Shown: piece by piece, positions 9,099 to 16,234 of the stretch
How the letters are laid out: every line of letters starts with the position of its first letter
Numbering within the stretch: position 1 is the stretch's first letter
Assembly (NCBI GenBank): GCA_022826345.1
Contig: JAJDVB010000103.1
Coordinates: 1-18,194, forward strand
DNA: 18,194 nt
Origin: Alphaproteobacteria bacterium
GTDB taxonomy: Bacteria > Pseudomonadota > Alphaproteobacteria > UBA828
Reading direction: 5' to 3'
Notes under the pieces: generated by a model
What the model was told of the DNA's origin: nothing
Database searches by the model: none
The model's input: the letters and a program-made list of their open reading frames with translations, nothing else
Position numbers and translations under genes: made by a program

Positions 9099-9743
9099 TC
9101 AGGGCGCGCCCGCGCGCCCGGCGCGGCGGCGGAACGGAACGACGTTGGAGCCGCGCGCGGCGTGTTCCGCGGTGCCCGCCGCCCCACCCCGCCACGCGGA
9201 CCGGCGCTTCAGGGTCTGCACAAAGGCGGGGATCAGGTCCGGCGCGACGCGCTCCATCTCCGCGACCGCGGCCTCGTCCAGGGCCGAGCGCCCGAGGTCG
9301 ATATCGTGCAGCGCCACGATCATCGCAAGGGACGCGGCCGCCTCCCGGTCGAAGCCCTGCCGCACCCGCTCCCACGCGCCTGCCCGCAGCGCCATCGCCC
9401 GCACGAAGCCCCCGATCCACAAGCCCCACAGCGGCTCCGTCTCGTCCTCCCCGACCTCGTAGAGCGGCGTGTAGTCCTCAGGGTTCAGGTAGAGGCTGCG
9501 GGCAACCCGATGGTAGTGCGCGATCACCGCGTGCACCTCCGCCTCGCGTCGCGCGCCGAAGGACGCGGCGCCCGCCCCGCCCCATACCGGCGGAAGCCAC
9601 TCGGACGGCGCGATCGCCTCCGGGCTTACCGCGATGCCCGCCACGTAGCCGTCCACCTGCCCGATGCTCATCCACGGCCGGCCCGCCAGCACGGCCCCGA
9701 AAAGCCCCAGCAACTCCTCGATCTGCTCGAAGCTGTGCGGCAT
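9099..9743 (-). CDS. UPF0149 (YecA/YgfB) family protein
   Basis: This 214-residue protein belongs to UPF0149. The family hallmarks are [30 protein letters not shown] at about 26-55 (split motif: VDGYVAG, then PSEWLPP) and [14 protein letters not shown] near 125. Many YecA-type members end in a SEC-C zinc-binding motif; this one instead ends in a basic NVVPFRRR tail with no cysteines. E. coli YgfB has been linked to gene regulation, but function here is unknown. The frame extends to 9833, but ATG at 9743 ([12 protein letters not shown]) starts where family members normally begin and has GGAG upstream. It converges on the sigma-factor gene, with 10 bp between the two stops. Confidence 0.85.
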   Translation of the reverse strand: MPHSFEQIEELLGLFGAVLAGRPWMSIGQVDGYVAGIAVSPEAIAPSEWLPPVWGGAGAASFGARREAEVHAVIAHYHRVARSLYLNPEDYTPLYEVGEDETEPLWGLWIGGFVRAMALRAGAWERVRQGFDREAAASLAMIVALHDIDLGRSALDEAAVAEMERVAPDLIPAFVQTLKRRSAWRGGAAGTAEHAARGSNVVPFRRRAGRAGAP

Positions 9744-9855
9744 GCCCCGGAAACTCCGTCCCCTGAGGACTGCGGCCCCTGCCGGCCCTGCGCGGTCCGC
9801 GCCTGCGGGACGTCCCGCTGCCGGCATCGCCACCCCGTGCTTCCCGTCCCGCCGG

Positions 9856-9884
9856 CCGGAGCCTGTCCGGCGGACAGGCTCCGG
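9856..9884. repeat. 29-bp perfect hairpin, 13-bp arms, 3-base loop
   Basis: The arms CCGGAGCCTGTCC and GGACAGGCTCCGG are exact reverse complements around GGC. No T-run follows on either strand, so it is not a standard intrinsic terminator. It lies about 110 bp upstream of the UPF0149 start, possibly in its leader, or is a single copy of an extragenic palindrome family. Confidence 0.6.
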
Positions 9885-10083
9885 TCGCTGCGGCGCCCGG
9901 GCGGGCGAATCGACCGGGCGATGGTATCAGCGCCCGCGCCGCGGCTACAGCACTCCCCACGCCGCCGATCGGTTTGCGCCGGCATGTCGCGCCGCAGCCG
10001 CGCCGGCGCGCTGAAGCCGCCCTCTCGGTGGCCCTCTGCCGCTGCCGGAACGGCGCCCGTCGACAGCAACCGGCGGCACCAGC

Positions 10084-10113
10084 TTGACAGCACCGAGGCA
10101 CGCGGACGATACA
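10084..10113 (+). promoter_or_regulatory. Sigma-70-type promoter candidate for the lipoprotein gene
   Basis: A perfect -35 hexamer TTGACA lies at 10084-10089. The -10 candidate GATACA at 10108-10113 follows an 18-bp spacer and is weak (three of six consensus positions). This would give a leader of roughly 80 bases before the ATG at 10200. Confidence 0.45.
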
Positions 10114-10199
10114 TATTGCCCGAGTTCCGGCGGTCGTCCGATTGCGGCGACTTCCGGTCCGCGCGGGGAGCTCGCGGTACGGATGCAAGGAGAACACCC

Positions 10200-10670
10200 A
10201 TGAACAAGTTGAGATTCGCGGTCCTCGGACTGGCCGCGCTGGCGCTTGCAGCATGCAGCGAGACCGTCGGCCAGAAGCAGGGCTTGGGCACGCTGCTGGG
10301 CGCGGTGGCCGGCGGTGTCGCCGGCGCCCAGGTCGGCAAGGGCCGAGGCAAGCTGGTCGCCACCGGCGTGGGCGCAGCTCTCGGCGCCCTCATCGGCGGT
10401 GAGGTCGGCAAGTCGCTCGACCGCGCCGACCGGCTGGCGATGCAGCATGCGACGCAGAACACACTGGAGACGGCGCCCTCCGGCACGACGAGCTCGTGGA
10501 GCAACCCGGACAGCGGCAACAGCGGCACGGTGACGCCGACCCAGACGTATCAGCGGAGCGACGGAGCCTATTGCCGCGAGTTCACCCAGACGGTGACGGT
10601 GGGCGGGAGCACGCAGGAAGCCTACGGTACCGCCTGCCGCCAGCCGGACGGCAGCTGGGAGATCATCTGA
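10200..10670 (+). CDS. Glycine-zipper lipoprotein, 17-kDa surface antigen / RT0821 family
   Basis: This 156-residue envelope protein starts with a lipoprotein signal ([19 protein letters not shown]) whose lipobox LAAC places the lipidated cysteine at residue 19. Residues about 26-68 are a glycine-zipper segment: [19 protein letters not shown], then [19 protein letters not shown], the two-helix pattern of the Rickettsia 17-kDa surface antigen and related outer-membrane lipoproteins. The C-terminal half is polar and ends with [27 protein letters not shown], which is characteristic of the RT0821/Lpp0805 family. The start has AGGAG at 10189-10193 and a promoter candidate upstream. It has no operon partner on the same strand. 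The role is probably envelope integrity. Confidence 0.9.
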   Translation: MNKLRFAVLGLAALALAACSETVGQKQGLGTLLGAVAGGVAGAQVGKGRGKLVATGVGAALGALIGGEVGKSLDRADRLAMQHATQNTLETAPSGTTSSWSNPDSGNSGTVTPTQTYQRSDGAYCREFTQTVTVGGSTQEAYGTACRQPDGSWEII

Positions 10671-10765
10671 CGCGCGGCGAGGCGTCCCCGGCACTGCCTA
10701 CCCCGGCGCATGGAGACCGGCGTGGGCCGCCGCCCTCCCGCGTTGGCCGCACAGAGCCTGACCAA

Positions 10766-11053
10766 CTACGGCTGCGCGGGCTCCACGATGATCCTGCCGC
10801 GGCCCCGCCTCAGCAGATAGCCGCCGCGCGGGATCTTCAACCTGCCCTCCTCGACAAGAGGCCACAGGGTATCGACGATCCTCATTGCGTGCAGGTCTTC
10901 GTTCTCCGATCCCGCCGGGCGTGACGACTGCCACTCCAGAAACGCCCGGTTGCCGATCTCGTCGCCGACGGATTTGCGCAGTGCGTTCAGTTTGCGACGC
11001 TCGCCTTTAGAGAGGGCGGTCTCGTCGATTCCACTCGAAGTTGTCCGGTCCAT
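10766..11053 (-). CDS. Hypothetical small basic protein, 95 residues
   Basis: I cannot assign a function. The sequence has a helical basic part, LSKGERRKLNALRKSVGDEIGN at about 15-36, then a short acidic stretch and TLWPLVEEGRLKIPRGGYLLRRGRGRIIVE near the C-terminus. The Arg/Gly-rich turn with hydrophobic flanks could bind nucleic acid; that is inference. The ATG is preceded by GGAAGGAAG at good spacing, which supports real translation. It lies 65 bp behind the IHF-alpha-like gene on the same strand and may share its transcript. Confidence 0.7.
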   Translation of the reverse strand: MDRTTSSGIDETALSKGERRKLNALRKSVGDEIGNRAFLEWQSSRPAGSENEDLHAMRIVDTLWPLVEEGRLKIPRGGYLLRRGRGRIIVEPAQP

Positions 11054-11118
11054 GTTGCGGTGTCTTCCTTCCCGTAGCGAAAGTGCTGCGCACTTGTAGC
11101 AGCGCAGTTCGCGAATTC

Positions 11119-11430
11119 CTAACTCACGTCCGCGCGGTTCGACATCTTTTTGTGGATCCGTGCCTTCAGCACATGGGAAGCCCGGAACGTCACCACGCGG
11201 CGCGGCGTTATCGCCGCCGCCTCCCGCGTCTTCGGATTTCGGCCAAGCCGCCCCCTCTTGTCGCGCAGGCTGAAGCTGCCGAAGCCGCTGATCTTCACCG
11301 CTTCCCCGGCCTCAAGGCGCTCCGCAATCGCCTCGATTGCCGCGTCGACGAACGCCCGCGCGTCGCGCTGCGTCCATCCCGCCTCCTCGCTGACAGCCCT
11401 CGCCAGATCTGCCCGCGTCACAGTCGCCAT
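11119..11430 (-). CDS. HU/IHF family DNA-binding protein, IHF-alpha-like
   Basis: This 103-residue member of the bacterial histone-like family bends DNA as a dimer. The N-terminal helical body TRADLARAVSEEAGW...AFVDAAIEAIAERL leads to AVKISGFGSFSLRDK (about 44-58) and the beta-arm with GRNPKT (63-68), which keeps the DNA-intercalating Pro66, then ITPRRVVTFRASHVLKARI. The TRADL start, RDK-R-GRNPKT arm and PRRVVTF-AS-VLK-RI end are closer to IHF-alpha than to HU. It differs from standard IHF-alpha in the arm (AAAIT instead of the usual VPI). GGAG precedes the ATG. The neighbouring SSB and primase-like genes suggest an element-borne paralogue rather than the chromosomal ihfA. Confidence 0.92.
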   Translation of the reverse strand: MATVTRADLARAVSEEAGWTQRDARAFVDAAIEAIAERLEAGEAVKISGFGSFSLRDKRGRLGRNPKTREAAAITPRRVVTFRASHVLKARIHKKMSNRADVS

Positions 11431-11458
11431 TGCCGCCAACTCCGTCGCCTGAGAGATC

Positions 11459-11486
11459 ACGATACGGCAGGCAAAGCGCCCGTCAA
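11459..11486 (-). promoter_or_regulatory. Sigma-70-type promoter candidate for the IHF-like gene
   Basis: On the minus strand TTGACG (11481-11486) is followed, after 16 bp, by TATCGT (11459-11464), five and four of six consensus positions. Transcription would start about 20 bases before the ATG at 11430, leaving room for the GGAG ribosome-binding site. Confidence 0.45.
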
Positions 11487-11631
11487 ATGCCGCTCCCGCC
11501 ACCGTCGTCTTTTGGCCACCACACGCCTGCGCGCCGCCGCGAGCGAGAGGCCGGCCGTGACGCGGGCGGCGGGCCCGGCGCTGCGGAGCGGGTCCCCGCC
11601 TTGGGTAACCACCGCAGGGGGAGACGGCAAG

Positions 11632-11955
11632 ATGCGGACCGGCCGGATGTTCCAACGCGACGCGCAGACGTTTTTGATCCACCTGATCGGGCAAGGCCTC
11701 GAGGACAACCGCTATGTGGTCGAGAAATACCGCTCCCATCCCGACGGCCAGATCGAACCCGTCGAGCCGGAGCAGCCCAGGACGAAGGGCAGACGCAAGC
11801 GGCGGCGGACGATTGCGAGCCTGGCCACCGTCAGGAAGATGCGGCCCGAACGCGACGAGATCATCGTGTGCACCGGCGTCACCCTGAAGGACTCCGGCAT
11901 GCAAATGTGGGGTTGGCGCTCGACCGGGATATTCGCCGCCCGCACCGCACGCTGA
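11632..11955 (+). CDS. Hypothetical small basic protein, 107 residues
   Basis: The product is not recognised. It has an N-terminal part MFQRDAQTFLIHLIGQGLEDNRYVVEKY (from residue 6), a basic linker TKGRRKRRRTIASLATVRK (about 51-69), and a final segment DEIIVCTGVTLKDSGMQMWGW. There are no membrane segments. The chosen ATG has GGGGGAG upstream at about 8 bases; the frame is open well upstream but that part overlaps the IHF-like gene in antisense and does not read as protein. It is divergent from the IHF-like gene and 15 bp ahead of the zinc-ribbon gene, so it probably heads that operon. Confidence 0.6.
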   Translation: MRTGRMFQRDAQTFLIHLIGQGLEDNRYVVEKYRSHPDGQIEPVEPEQPRTKGRRKRRRTIASLATVRKMRPERDEIIVCTGVTLKDSGMQMWGWRSTGIFAARTAR

Positions 11956-11970
11956 GCGGGCGTGCCTGTC

Positions 11971-12783
11971 ATGCCGGTGGAGATGCCGGTCAAGGACGGG
12001 GCTTGCGGCCGCAGCCGCCAGCAGCAGCTCCGTGCCGAGCGCGCCGCGCGGGGGCTTTGCCCGCGTTGTGGCAAGTGTCCTCCCGAGCCCGGCCTCAAGC
12101 TGTGCCACGGCTGCGGTGAGAAGCGCCGCGCCGCTGAGCGCGCCCGCCGTGCCAGAGCCCGGCAGCAGAGGATGCCATACGGCGGCCGCGATCCGGAGCG
12201 CTGCCGCAGAGCCGACCGCGCCGGCGACAGGCGGCGGAGGAGGGTGCGGCAGGAGGCGGGACTCTGCACGTCCTGCGGCCTCCGCCGGCCGGAGGACAAC
12301 CGCTCCGTCTGCAAGCCGTGCCGCGAGGCCAGACGTGCCCTCGACCGCCGGCGCTATGACGCGCGCAGAGCCGCCGGCCGCTGCGTGCGCTGCACGCAGC
12401 CCACGGTCGGCGGTCTGTCGCGCTGCGGCCGGTGCCTCGCGCTGGAGAAGGAGCGCGTCTGCCCCGAGCAAAAGAGCGCCGCCGGGAAGAGACGCTATGT
12501 CGCGAGGCGCGCGCAGTGCGCGTGTGTGGATTGTGGTGTTCGCACCGGCGGTGCGGCCCGCTGTGAGCGCTGCGCATATCGGTCCAACTCCCGCGCGCCC
12601 GAGCGTCACCTCGTGGCGCTCTGGGCGCCGCAGATCACCGTGATCGAGGTGCAGACCTCGCGGGAGCTGGGGACCTTCGAGACGGAGGCCGAGGCGGCCG
12701 CCTGCCTCGCCTTCGCCAAGCTGCGGCCCGACCAAGTCGAATTCCTCTCCAATGTGCCGCTGATGGCGCTCCTGCCGCCATGA
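11971..12783 (+). CDS. Multi-zinc-ribbon protein with four CxxC/CxxC modules
   Basis: This 270-residue Arg-rich protein carries eight CxxC knuckles arranged as four ribbons: Cys30/33 with 45/48, Cys99/102 with 114/117, Cys138/141 with 152/155, and Cys185/188 with 198/201. The modules are separated by long basic helices (about 51-96 and 118-136). The last 60 residues are different: WAPQITVIEVQTSRELGTF followed by EAEAAACLAFAKLRPDQVEFLS, an acidic alpha/beta tail. I recall similar cysteine-rich hypothetical proteins on alphaproteobacterial plasmids and integrative elements, with no known function. Nucleic-acid binding is the likely activity. ATG at 11971 is preferred over GTG at 11962 and ATG at 11983, but the choice is uncertain. 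It lies between the 107-residue gene and ssb. Confidence 0.75.
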   Translation: MPVEMPVKDGACGRSRQQQLRAERAARGLCPRCGKCPPEPGLKLCHGCGEKRRAAERARRARARQQRMPYGGRDPERCRRADRAGDRRRRRVRQEAGLCTSCGLRRPEDNRSVCKPCREARRALDRRRYDARRAAGRCVRCTQPTVGGLSRCGRCLALEKERVCPEQKSAAGKRRYVARRAQCACVDCGVRTGGAARCERCAYRSNSRAPERHLVALWAPQITVIEVQTSRELGTFETEAEAAACLAFAKLRPDQVEFLSNVPLMALLPP

Positions 12784-13031
12784 GCGCGGCCTTGCCGCAG
12801 ACAGGCCGTGGGCCAGGTCGTTCGGCAACTTCCCGATCCAGGATCGGCGTCGGCACAACGGCGGCCACAGGCCGTGCGGTCCGCAAGGCTCTCGTGAACC
12901 CACCCGCCGCCGGAGCAGGTCGCAGGTGAGAGGGAAGGGGGAGCTTGAAGGAGGGTGAACGGAGGAGGTCGCGAGAGTGATCGATCCGTTCGCCAACCAT
13001 CGTCAGAACTCGCACGTGAAGGAGCACGAAG

Positions 13032-13478
13032 ATGAGTTTCGGACTGAACAGGGCAGAAGTCATCGGCCGCCTGGGTGCGGATGTCACCATCAACAGCCTC
13101 GCCTCCGGCGGACGCGTCGCCAACATGAGCGTGGCGACCGACGAGGGGTATCTGGATCGCCAATCGGGCCAGCGGGTGGATCGGACAGAGTGGCACCGGG
13201 TGGTCAGCTTCCAGAGCGGCCTGATCGACATGCTGGAGAAGCACGCGAAGAAGGGCCGCTTGGTCTACGTCGCGGGCAAGATGCAGACCAGGAAGTGGCG
13301 CAAGGAGGGCGAGGACTCGGACCGGTTCTCCACCGAGATCCTGCTCGTCCCCGGTTCGCGCGTCCAGTTCCTGGACAAGCCCGCCGGGGCCAATGGCAAC
13401 GACGCTGTGGCGTCCGACGGTGAGGCTGCGCCGGCCGGCGATCCGGCTACGGCAGGGGCAGCCAGCGTACCGTTCTAA
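13032..13478 (+). CDS. ssb: Single-stranded DNA-binding protein
   Basis: This 148-residue OB-fold protein coats single-stranded DNA in replication and repair. The OB domain covers residues 1-115 with the family pattern LNRAEVIGRLGADV, GGRVANMSVATDE, RTEWHRVVSFQ, KKGRLVYVAGKMQTRKW and RFSTEILLVPGSRVQFLD. The tail is short and ends in AASVPF: the final Pro-Phe of the protein-interaction tip is kept, but the acidic residues usually just before it (DDDIPF) are replaced by Ala/Ser. GGAG precedes the ATG at good spacing. A strong intrinsic terminator follows. A shorter, altered tail fits an element-encoded SSB rather than the chromosomal copy. Confidence 0.95.
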   Translation: MSFGLNRAEVIGRLGADVTINSLASGGRVANMSVATDEGYLDRQSGQRVDRTEWHRVVSFQSGLIDMLEKHAKKGRLVYVAGKMQTRKWRKEGEDSDRFSTEILLVPGSRVQFLDKPAGANGNDAVASDGEAAPAGDPATAGAASVPF

Positions 13479-13523
13479 GGGCTGACCTCCCCGCAGCGGG
13501 CCTTCCCCGCCCGCTCGCCCCAG

Positions 13524-13562
13524 AGCCCGCCCCGCGTTCCTCCCGCGCGGGGCGGGCTTTTT
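13524..13562 (+). terminator. Intrinsic terminator after ssb
   Basis: A perfect 13-bp GC-rich stem (13524-13536 with 13546-13558) encloses a 9-base loop, and five T residues run from 13558 to 13562. It lies 46 bp after the ssb stop and separates ssb from the primase-like gene. Confidence 0.92.
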
Positions 13563-13764
13563 CGTGCAGCCTGATCCGAGTCCCTCGCAGGCCGGTCGGC
13601 GGGGGGCGCGCTTCGCGCACCGCCTGCCGTCCCGGCGCCGCCAAGAGAGGGGAGGCCGGGACCGGGGCGCGTCCCATGCTGCGTCCGGAGAGGTCTCTCA
13701 TGCTCCCCACGACCGCCGATGGTCCCGGCTTCGCCGGTTCCCGCCTGCTCCCGAAGTGTGCGCC

Positions 13765-14745
13765 ATGAACGCAGCCTCTGTCGCCGCAGCACTCGCCGAG
13801 CGCGCCGAGGAGGTCTGCCGCAGATACCTGCCCTACGGGCGCCGCCGGGGCCGGTACTGGATCGCGGGCGATCTCGACGGCGGGCGCGGACGATCACTCT
13901 ACGTCCGTCTCGCGCCGCCGGGTGCGCCCGGGAAGTTCACCGATGCGGCCACGGGGGAGCATGGCGATCTGCTCGACATCATCCGCCGCCGCATCTGCGC
14001 GCCGACGCTTCGCGCGGCGCTCGACGAGGCCCGCGCCTTCCTCGCCCGGCCGGCTGCGCCGGCCGCGGGCTCGGGCGACGCCTACGACGCCACCAACGCG
14101 GCCCGCCGTCTTTGGGGGCGCTGCCGCGCCATCGACGGCACCCATGCCGAGGCCTACCTGCGCGCCCGGGGACTCGCGCGCTGCCGCTTCCCGGCACTCC
14201 GCTTCCATCCCGGCCTCTTCTACCGCGACGACGGCGGCGCGCGCCGCCTGCCCGCCCTGGTCGCGGCCGTCACCGGTTCCGACGAAGCCGTCTGCGGCGT
14301 GCTGCGAACATGGTTGCACCCGACCGAGCCCGCCAAGGCCCAAGTCTCGCGCCCGCGCAAGGCGCTCGGGCGCGTGCACGGCTGCGCCGTCCGCTTCGGC
14401 GATCCCGCCGACGGAGCTTCGCTCCTCGTCGGCGAGGGCATAGAGACGGTGCTGTCGCTGGTCACCGCCGTGCCCTCGATCGCTGCCGCCGCCGCGCTTT
14501 CGGCCGGCAGCCTCGGCGCATTCGCGCCGCCTGCCGGCGTCACGCGCTTGGTGATCGCGCGCGACAACGACCCCGAGGGAGAGCGTGCCGCCGAGCGCCT
14601 CGCCCGGCGCTGCGCGCGGGCGGGCGTCGCCGCCACCGTCATCGTGTCTCGCGGCGCCGACTTCAACAGTGATCTCCTCGCGTTCGGTCCCGCCGCGCTC
14701 GCCGCCTGGACGGCGGCCGCGCTCGGAGACCGAGAGCCCGAGTGA
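13765..14745 (+). CDS. TOPRIM-domain primase-like protein (DUF7146 type)
   Basis: This 326-residue protein resembles the TOPRIM-domain primase/helicase-associated proteins found on alphaproteobacterial plasmids and integrative elements. The N-terminal half has YWIAGDLDGGRGRSLYVRL and GKFTDAATGEHGDLLDII (about 31-73), the substrate-domain pattern of DUF7146-type proteins. A linker with AEAYLRARGL (128-137) follows. The TOPRIM domain begins at about 218: LLVGEGIETVLS with Glu224, then LVIARDNDPEGERAAERLA with Asp267 and Asp269. No CHC2 zinc finger and no helicase part are seen. It probably makes primers on transferred or displaced single strands, which fits the adjacent ssb. The frame is open back to 13564, but ATG at 13765 (MNAASVAAALAERAE) is where protein-like sequence starts. 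Confidence 0.82.
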   Translation: MNAASVAAALAERAEEVCRRYLPYGRRRGRYWIAGDLDGGRGRSLYVRLAPPGAPGKFTDAATGEHGDLLDIIRRRICAPTLRAALDEARAFLARPAAPAAGSGDAYDATNAARRLWGRCRAIDGTHAEAYLRARGLARCRFPALRFHPGLFYRDDGGARRLPALVAAVTGSDEAVCGVLRTWLHPTEPAKAQVSRPRKALGRVHGCAVRFGDPADGASLLVGEGIETVLSLVTAVPSIAAAAALSAGSLGAFAPPAGVTRLVIARDNDPEGERAAERLARRCARAGVAATVIVSRGADFNSDLLAFGPAALAAWTAAALGDREPE

Positions 14746-14822
14746 AGCGGGCGAGGGGCGAGCCGCATGGAGAGGAGAGAGAGTCCCCTCCGCGCCGGCA
14801 TCACGCTACGGGGGAGAACACC

Positions 14823-15050
14823 ATGAGCAGCAACATCAGGTTCCGGCGGGTGGGCGAGAACGAAGCCCGCGTCTATCAGGACGGCGACTACGTCGGGGAC
14901 GTCTTCCGTCACGACGACATCCTCAACCGCGGCGCCGTGTTCTACGTGGTGCACCTGTCGGAAGATCCCCGTGGCCCCGTTCGCGTGCACGAGCGCCATC
15001 GCGTCCGCGAGGTCGCGCGCCACCTCCTCGACACCCATCCGCTGCTGTGA
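14823..15050 (+). CDS. Hypothetical small protein, 75 residues
   Basis: The gene starts with ATG at 14823 behind GGGGGAG, a strong ribosome-binding site. The product begins MSSNIRFRRVGENEARVYQDGDYVGDV and continues with FYVVHLSEDPRGPVRVHERHRVREVARHLL. It reads as a small alpha/beta protein with a beta-hairpin and a C-terminal helix. I do not recognise the family. It lies 77 bp after the primase-like gene, probably in the same operon. Confidence 0.7.
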   Translation: MSSNIRFRRVGENEARVYQDGDYVGDVFRHDDILNRGAVFYVVHLSEDPRGPVRVHERHRVREVARHLLDTHPLL

Positions 15051-15658
15051 GCGGCACCGGGAGCGGCTCGTTCTCGATCCTGTTGCCCGGCCCGCGGCCG
15101 GCACCGCGCCTTTCATCGCTGCGGCGGTGTCACGCCGCTTGCAGGAAACAGAAACAGGGGTCCGTCCGTCGTGATGTCCGAGAATGTCACGCGTGCTCGC
15201 GCCAGCAACCCTGCGGGTCCTCCGGTCGCTCCGCTCCCTGCGGCCTGACCCAAGGAAGTCTAAGGCGGGCCGTGAAGTTCGGCGACCGTGAAGATGGCTT
15301 GCGTGTAATCGCCAACCGCCTCGTCTTGCAGCGCGCCGGCCCCTCGCGCGGGGCCGCCGCGTCACGCTGCACCGCATCAAATCCATTCGCGGGACCATTC
15401 GTCGCGGCGCCTAGACGCCGGGCAGGCCCAAGCGGGCCTGCCCGGCCCGGCGCCTGAATGACCACTGGAATGGATTTGCTGCGGAGCACCGTTCCCACCG
15501 GCACGGCGGCGCCATCTTCCGCACCAACATCGCCGAACTTCCGCACCAACTCCCGCCCAAGACTTCCTAGGGCCAGGTGCTGCCACTGCGCGCGCGTGAA
15601 TCACAAAGGACATCACGACGGGGCACAGGGTCCCGGAGGATGAACAAGGGAGATCGTC
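15051..15658. other. Non-coding stretch with a large palindrome
   Basis: No gene is supported in these 608 bases. The main structure is the palindrome at 15375-15481. A frame without a start codon (15414-15571) ends in sequence that could be a worn gene tail (HRHGGAIFRTNIAELPHQL), but support is weak. Confidence 0.45.
15375..15481. repeat. 107-bp imperfect palindrome with a perfect 13-bp core hairpin
   Basis: The core is GCCGGGCAGGCCC at 15417-15429, loop AAGC, and its exact reverse complement at 15434-15446. The outer arms also pair: 15375-15388 with 15468-15481 (13 of 14), and a GACCATTC block at 15393-15400 with GAATGACC at 15456-15463 (7 of 8). No T-run follows. The size and nested symmetry suggest a MITE-like insertion, or a replication or transfer site; the sequence alone does not decide. 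Confidence 0.7.
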
Positions 15659-16114
15659 ATGATCGACACTACCAGCGCAACCGCTTCTTCCACTGCCACC
15701 GTTTGCGAGAGCATGGCCCTCTACGGCGCAGCGCCCGAGCGCGGCGAGCTCGACAGCAGGGTCGTCTGGGACGAAGACGACGCCATCAATGCGCTGAACG
15801 AAGCCATCCGCGTCATCGTCGACGGCATCACCGTAGACGGCACTCAGATGGCCGACGAGCGCGAGGCACTGATGTGGGGCCTGACCAACATGCTGCACTC
15901 GCAGGTCACCCGCCTCGACCGCGCCGTCGACCGCATCACGCCTGAGATGCGCGACCTTGAGAAGGCGCAGGACGGGTCGGAGGTGAAGGCATGGGAGCTG
16001 CAGACGATGACCGACCGCGCCCAGAGCCTCGGCGATCGGCGCGACGCCTTCGAGAAGATGCGCGACCTCGCCGCCGACGCCTACCGCGTCGAGACCGGCG
16101 ACACCTGGCGGTAA
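15659..16114 (+). CDS. Hypothetical acidic helical protein, 151 residues
   Basis: ATG at 15659 follows GGGAGA at good spacing. After a Thr/Ser-rich start (residues 1-15) the protein is acidic and mostly helical: EDDAINALNEAIRVIVDGI, EREALMWGLTNMLHSQVTRLDRAVDRI, then KAWELQTMTDRAQSLGDRRDAFEKMRDLAADAYR. No catalytic motif, cysteine cluster, signal peptide or membrane segment is seen. The family is not recognised; proteins of this size and composition are common next to primase-like genes on alphaproteobacterial elements. It is the last gene before the IS66 insertion. Confidence 0.7.
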   Translation: MIDTTSATASSTATVCESMALYGAAPERGELDSRVVWDEDDAINALNEAIRVIVDGITVDGTQMADEREALMWGLTNMLHSQVTRLDRAVDRITPEMRDLEKAQDGSEVKAWELQTMTDRAQSLGDRRDAFEKMRDLAADAYRVETGDTWR

Positions 16115-16204
16115 TCCTTCGGTCATAGAGTGATGGCATGTTGGGCGTTGACATCAACGGCCGCGCCTGGAGACGCGCTCCGTAGGAATTGCTGGTAACG
16201 AGTT

Positions 16205-16234
16205 TCGCCATGCGCTAGCGTCAGTGCATGGCGA
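16205..16234 (+). promoter_or_regulatory. Hairpin enclosing the IS66 transposase start codon
   Basis: Arms at 16205-16213 (TCGCCATGC) and 16226-16234 (GCATGGCGA) are exact reverse complements with a 12-base loop. The ATG at 16228-16230 lies in the right arm, so folding in mRNA would hide it. No clear ribosome-binding site is visible. Bases from about 16195 (GTAACGAG) may also be near the IS left end. Confidence 0.5.

Larger units (their letters stand above)
9744..10199. other. Divergent intergenic region
   Basis: This region separates the minus-strand UPF0149 gene from the plus-strand lipoprotein gene and must hold promoters for both. It contains a 29-bp perfect hairpin (9856-9884) and a promoter candidate (10084-10113). 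Open frames here overlap on both strands and lack coding character. Confidence 0.5.

Noticed and set aside
12780..12929. 49-codon frame starting with ATGA overlap at the end of the zinc-ribbon gene
   Set aside because: The overlap is attractive, but the product is low-complexity Gly/Ala/Arg sequence with no structure; not enough support.
12926..12978. Purine-rich tract of about 50 bases upstream of ssb
   Set aside because: It contains several ribosome-binding-like words but no start codon followed by a protein-like frame other than ssb; probably just leader sequence.
11119..12996. Long minus-strand frame (625 codons) covering several plus-strand genes
   Set aside because: Only its last 103 codons (the IHF-like protein, with its own ribosome-binding site) are real; the rest is antisense to the zinc-ribbon and 107-residue genes.
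15414..15571. Frame without start codon ending in HRHGGAIFRTNIAELPHQL
   Set aside because: It might be a worn gene tail, but it runs through the palindrome, lacks a start and cannot be tied to any family.
16146..16159. Short dyad CGTTGA/TCAACG with an internal TTGACA upstream of the IS66 gene
   Set aside because: No matching -10 element was found at a usable distance, so it is not called as a promoter.
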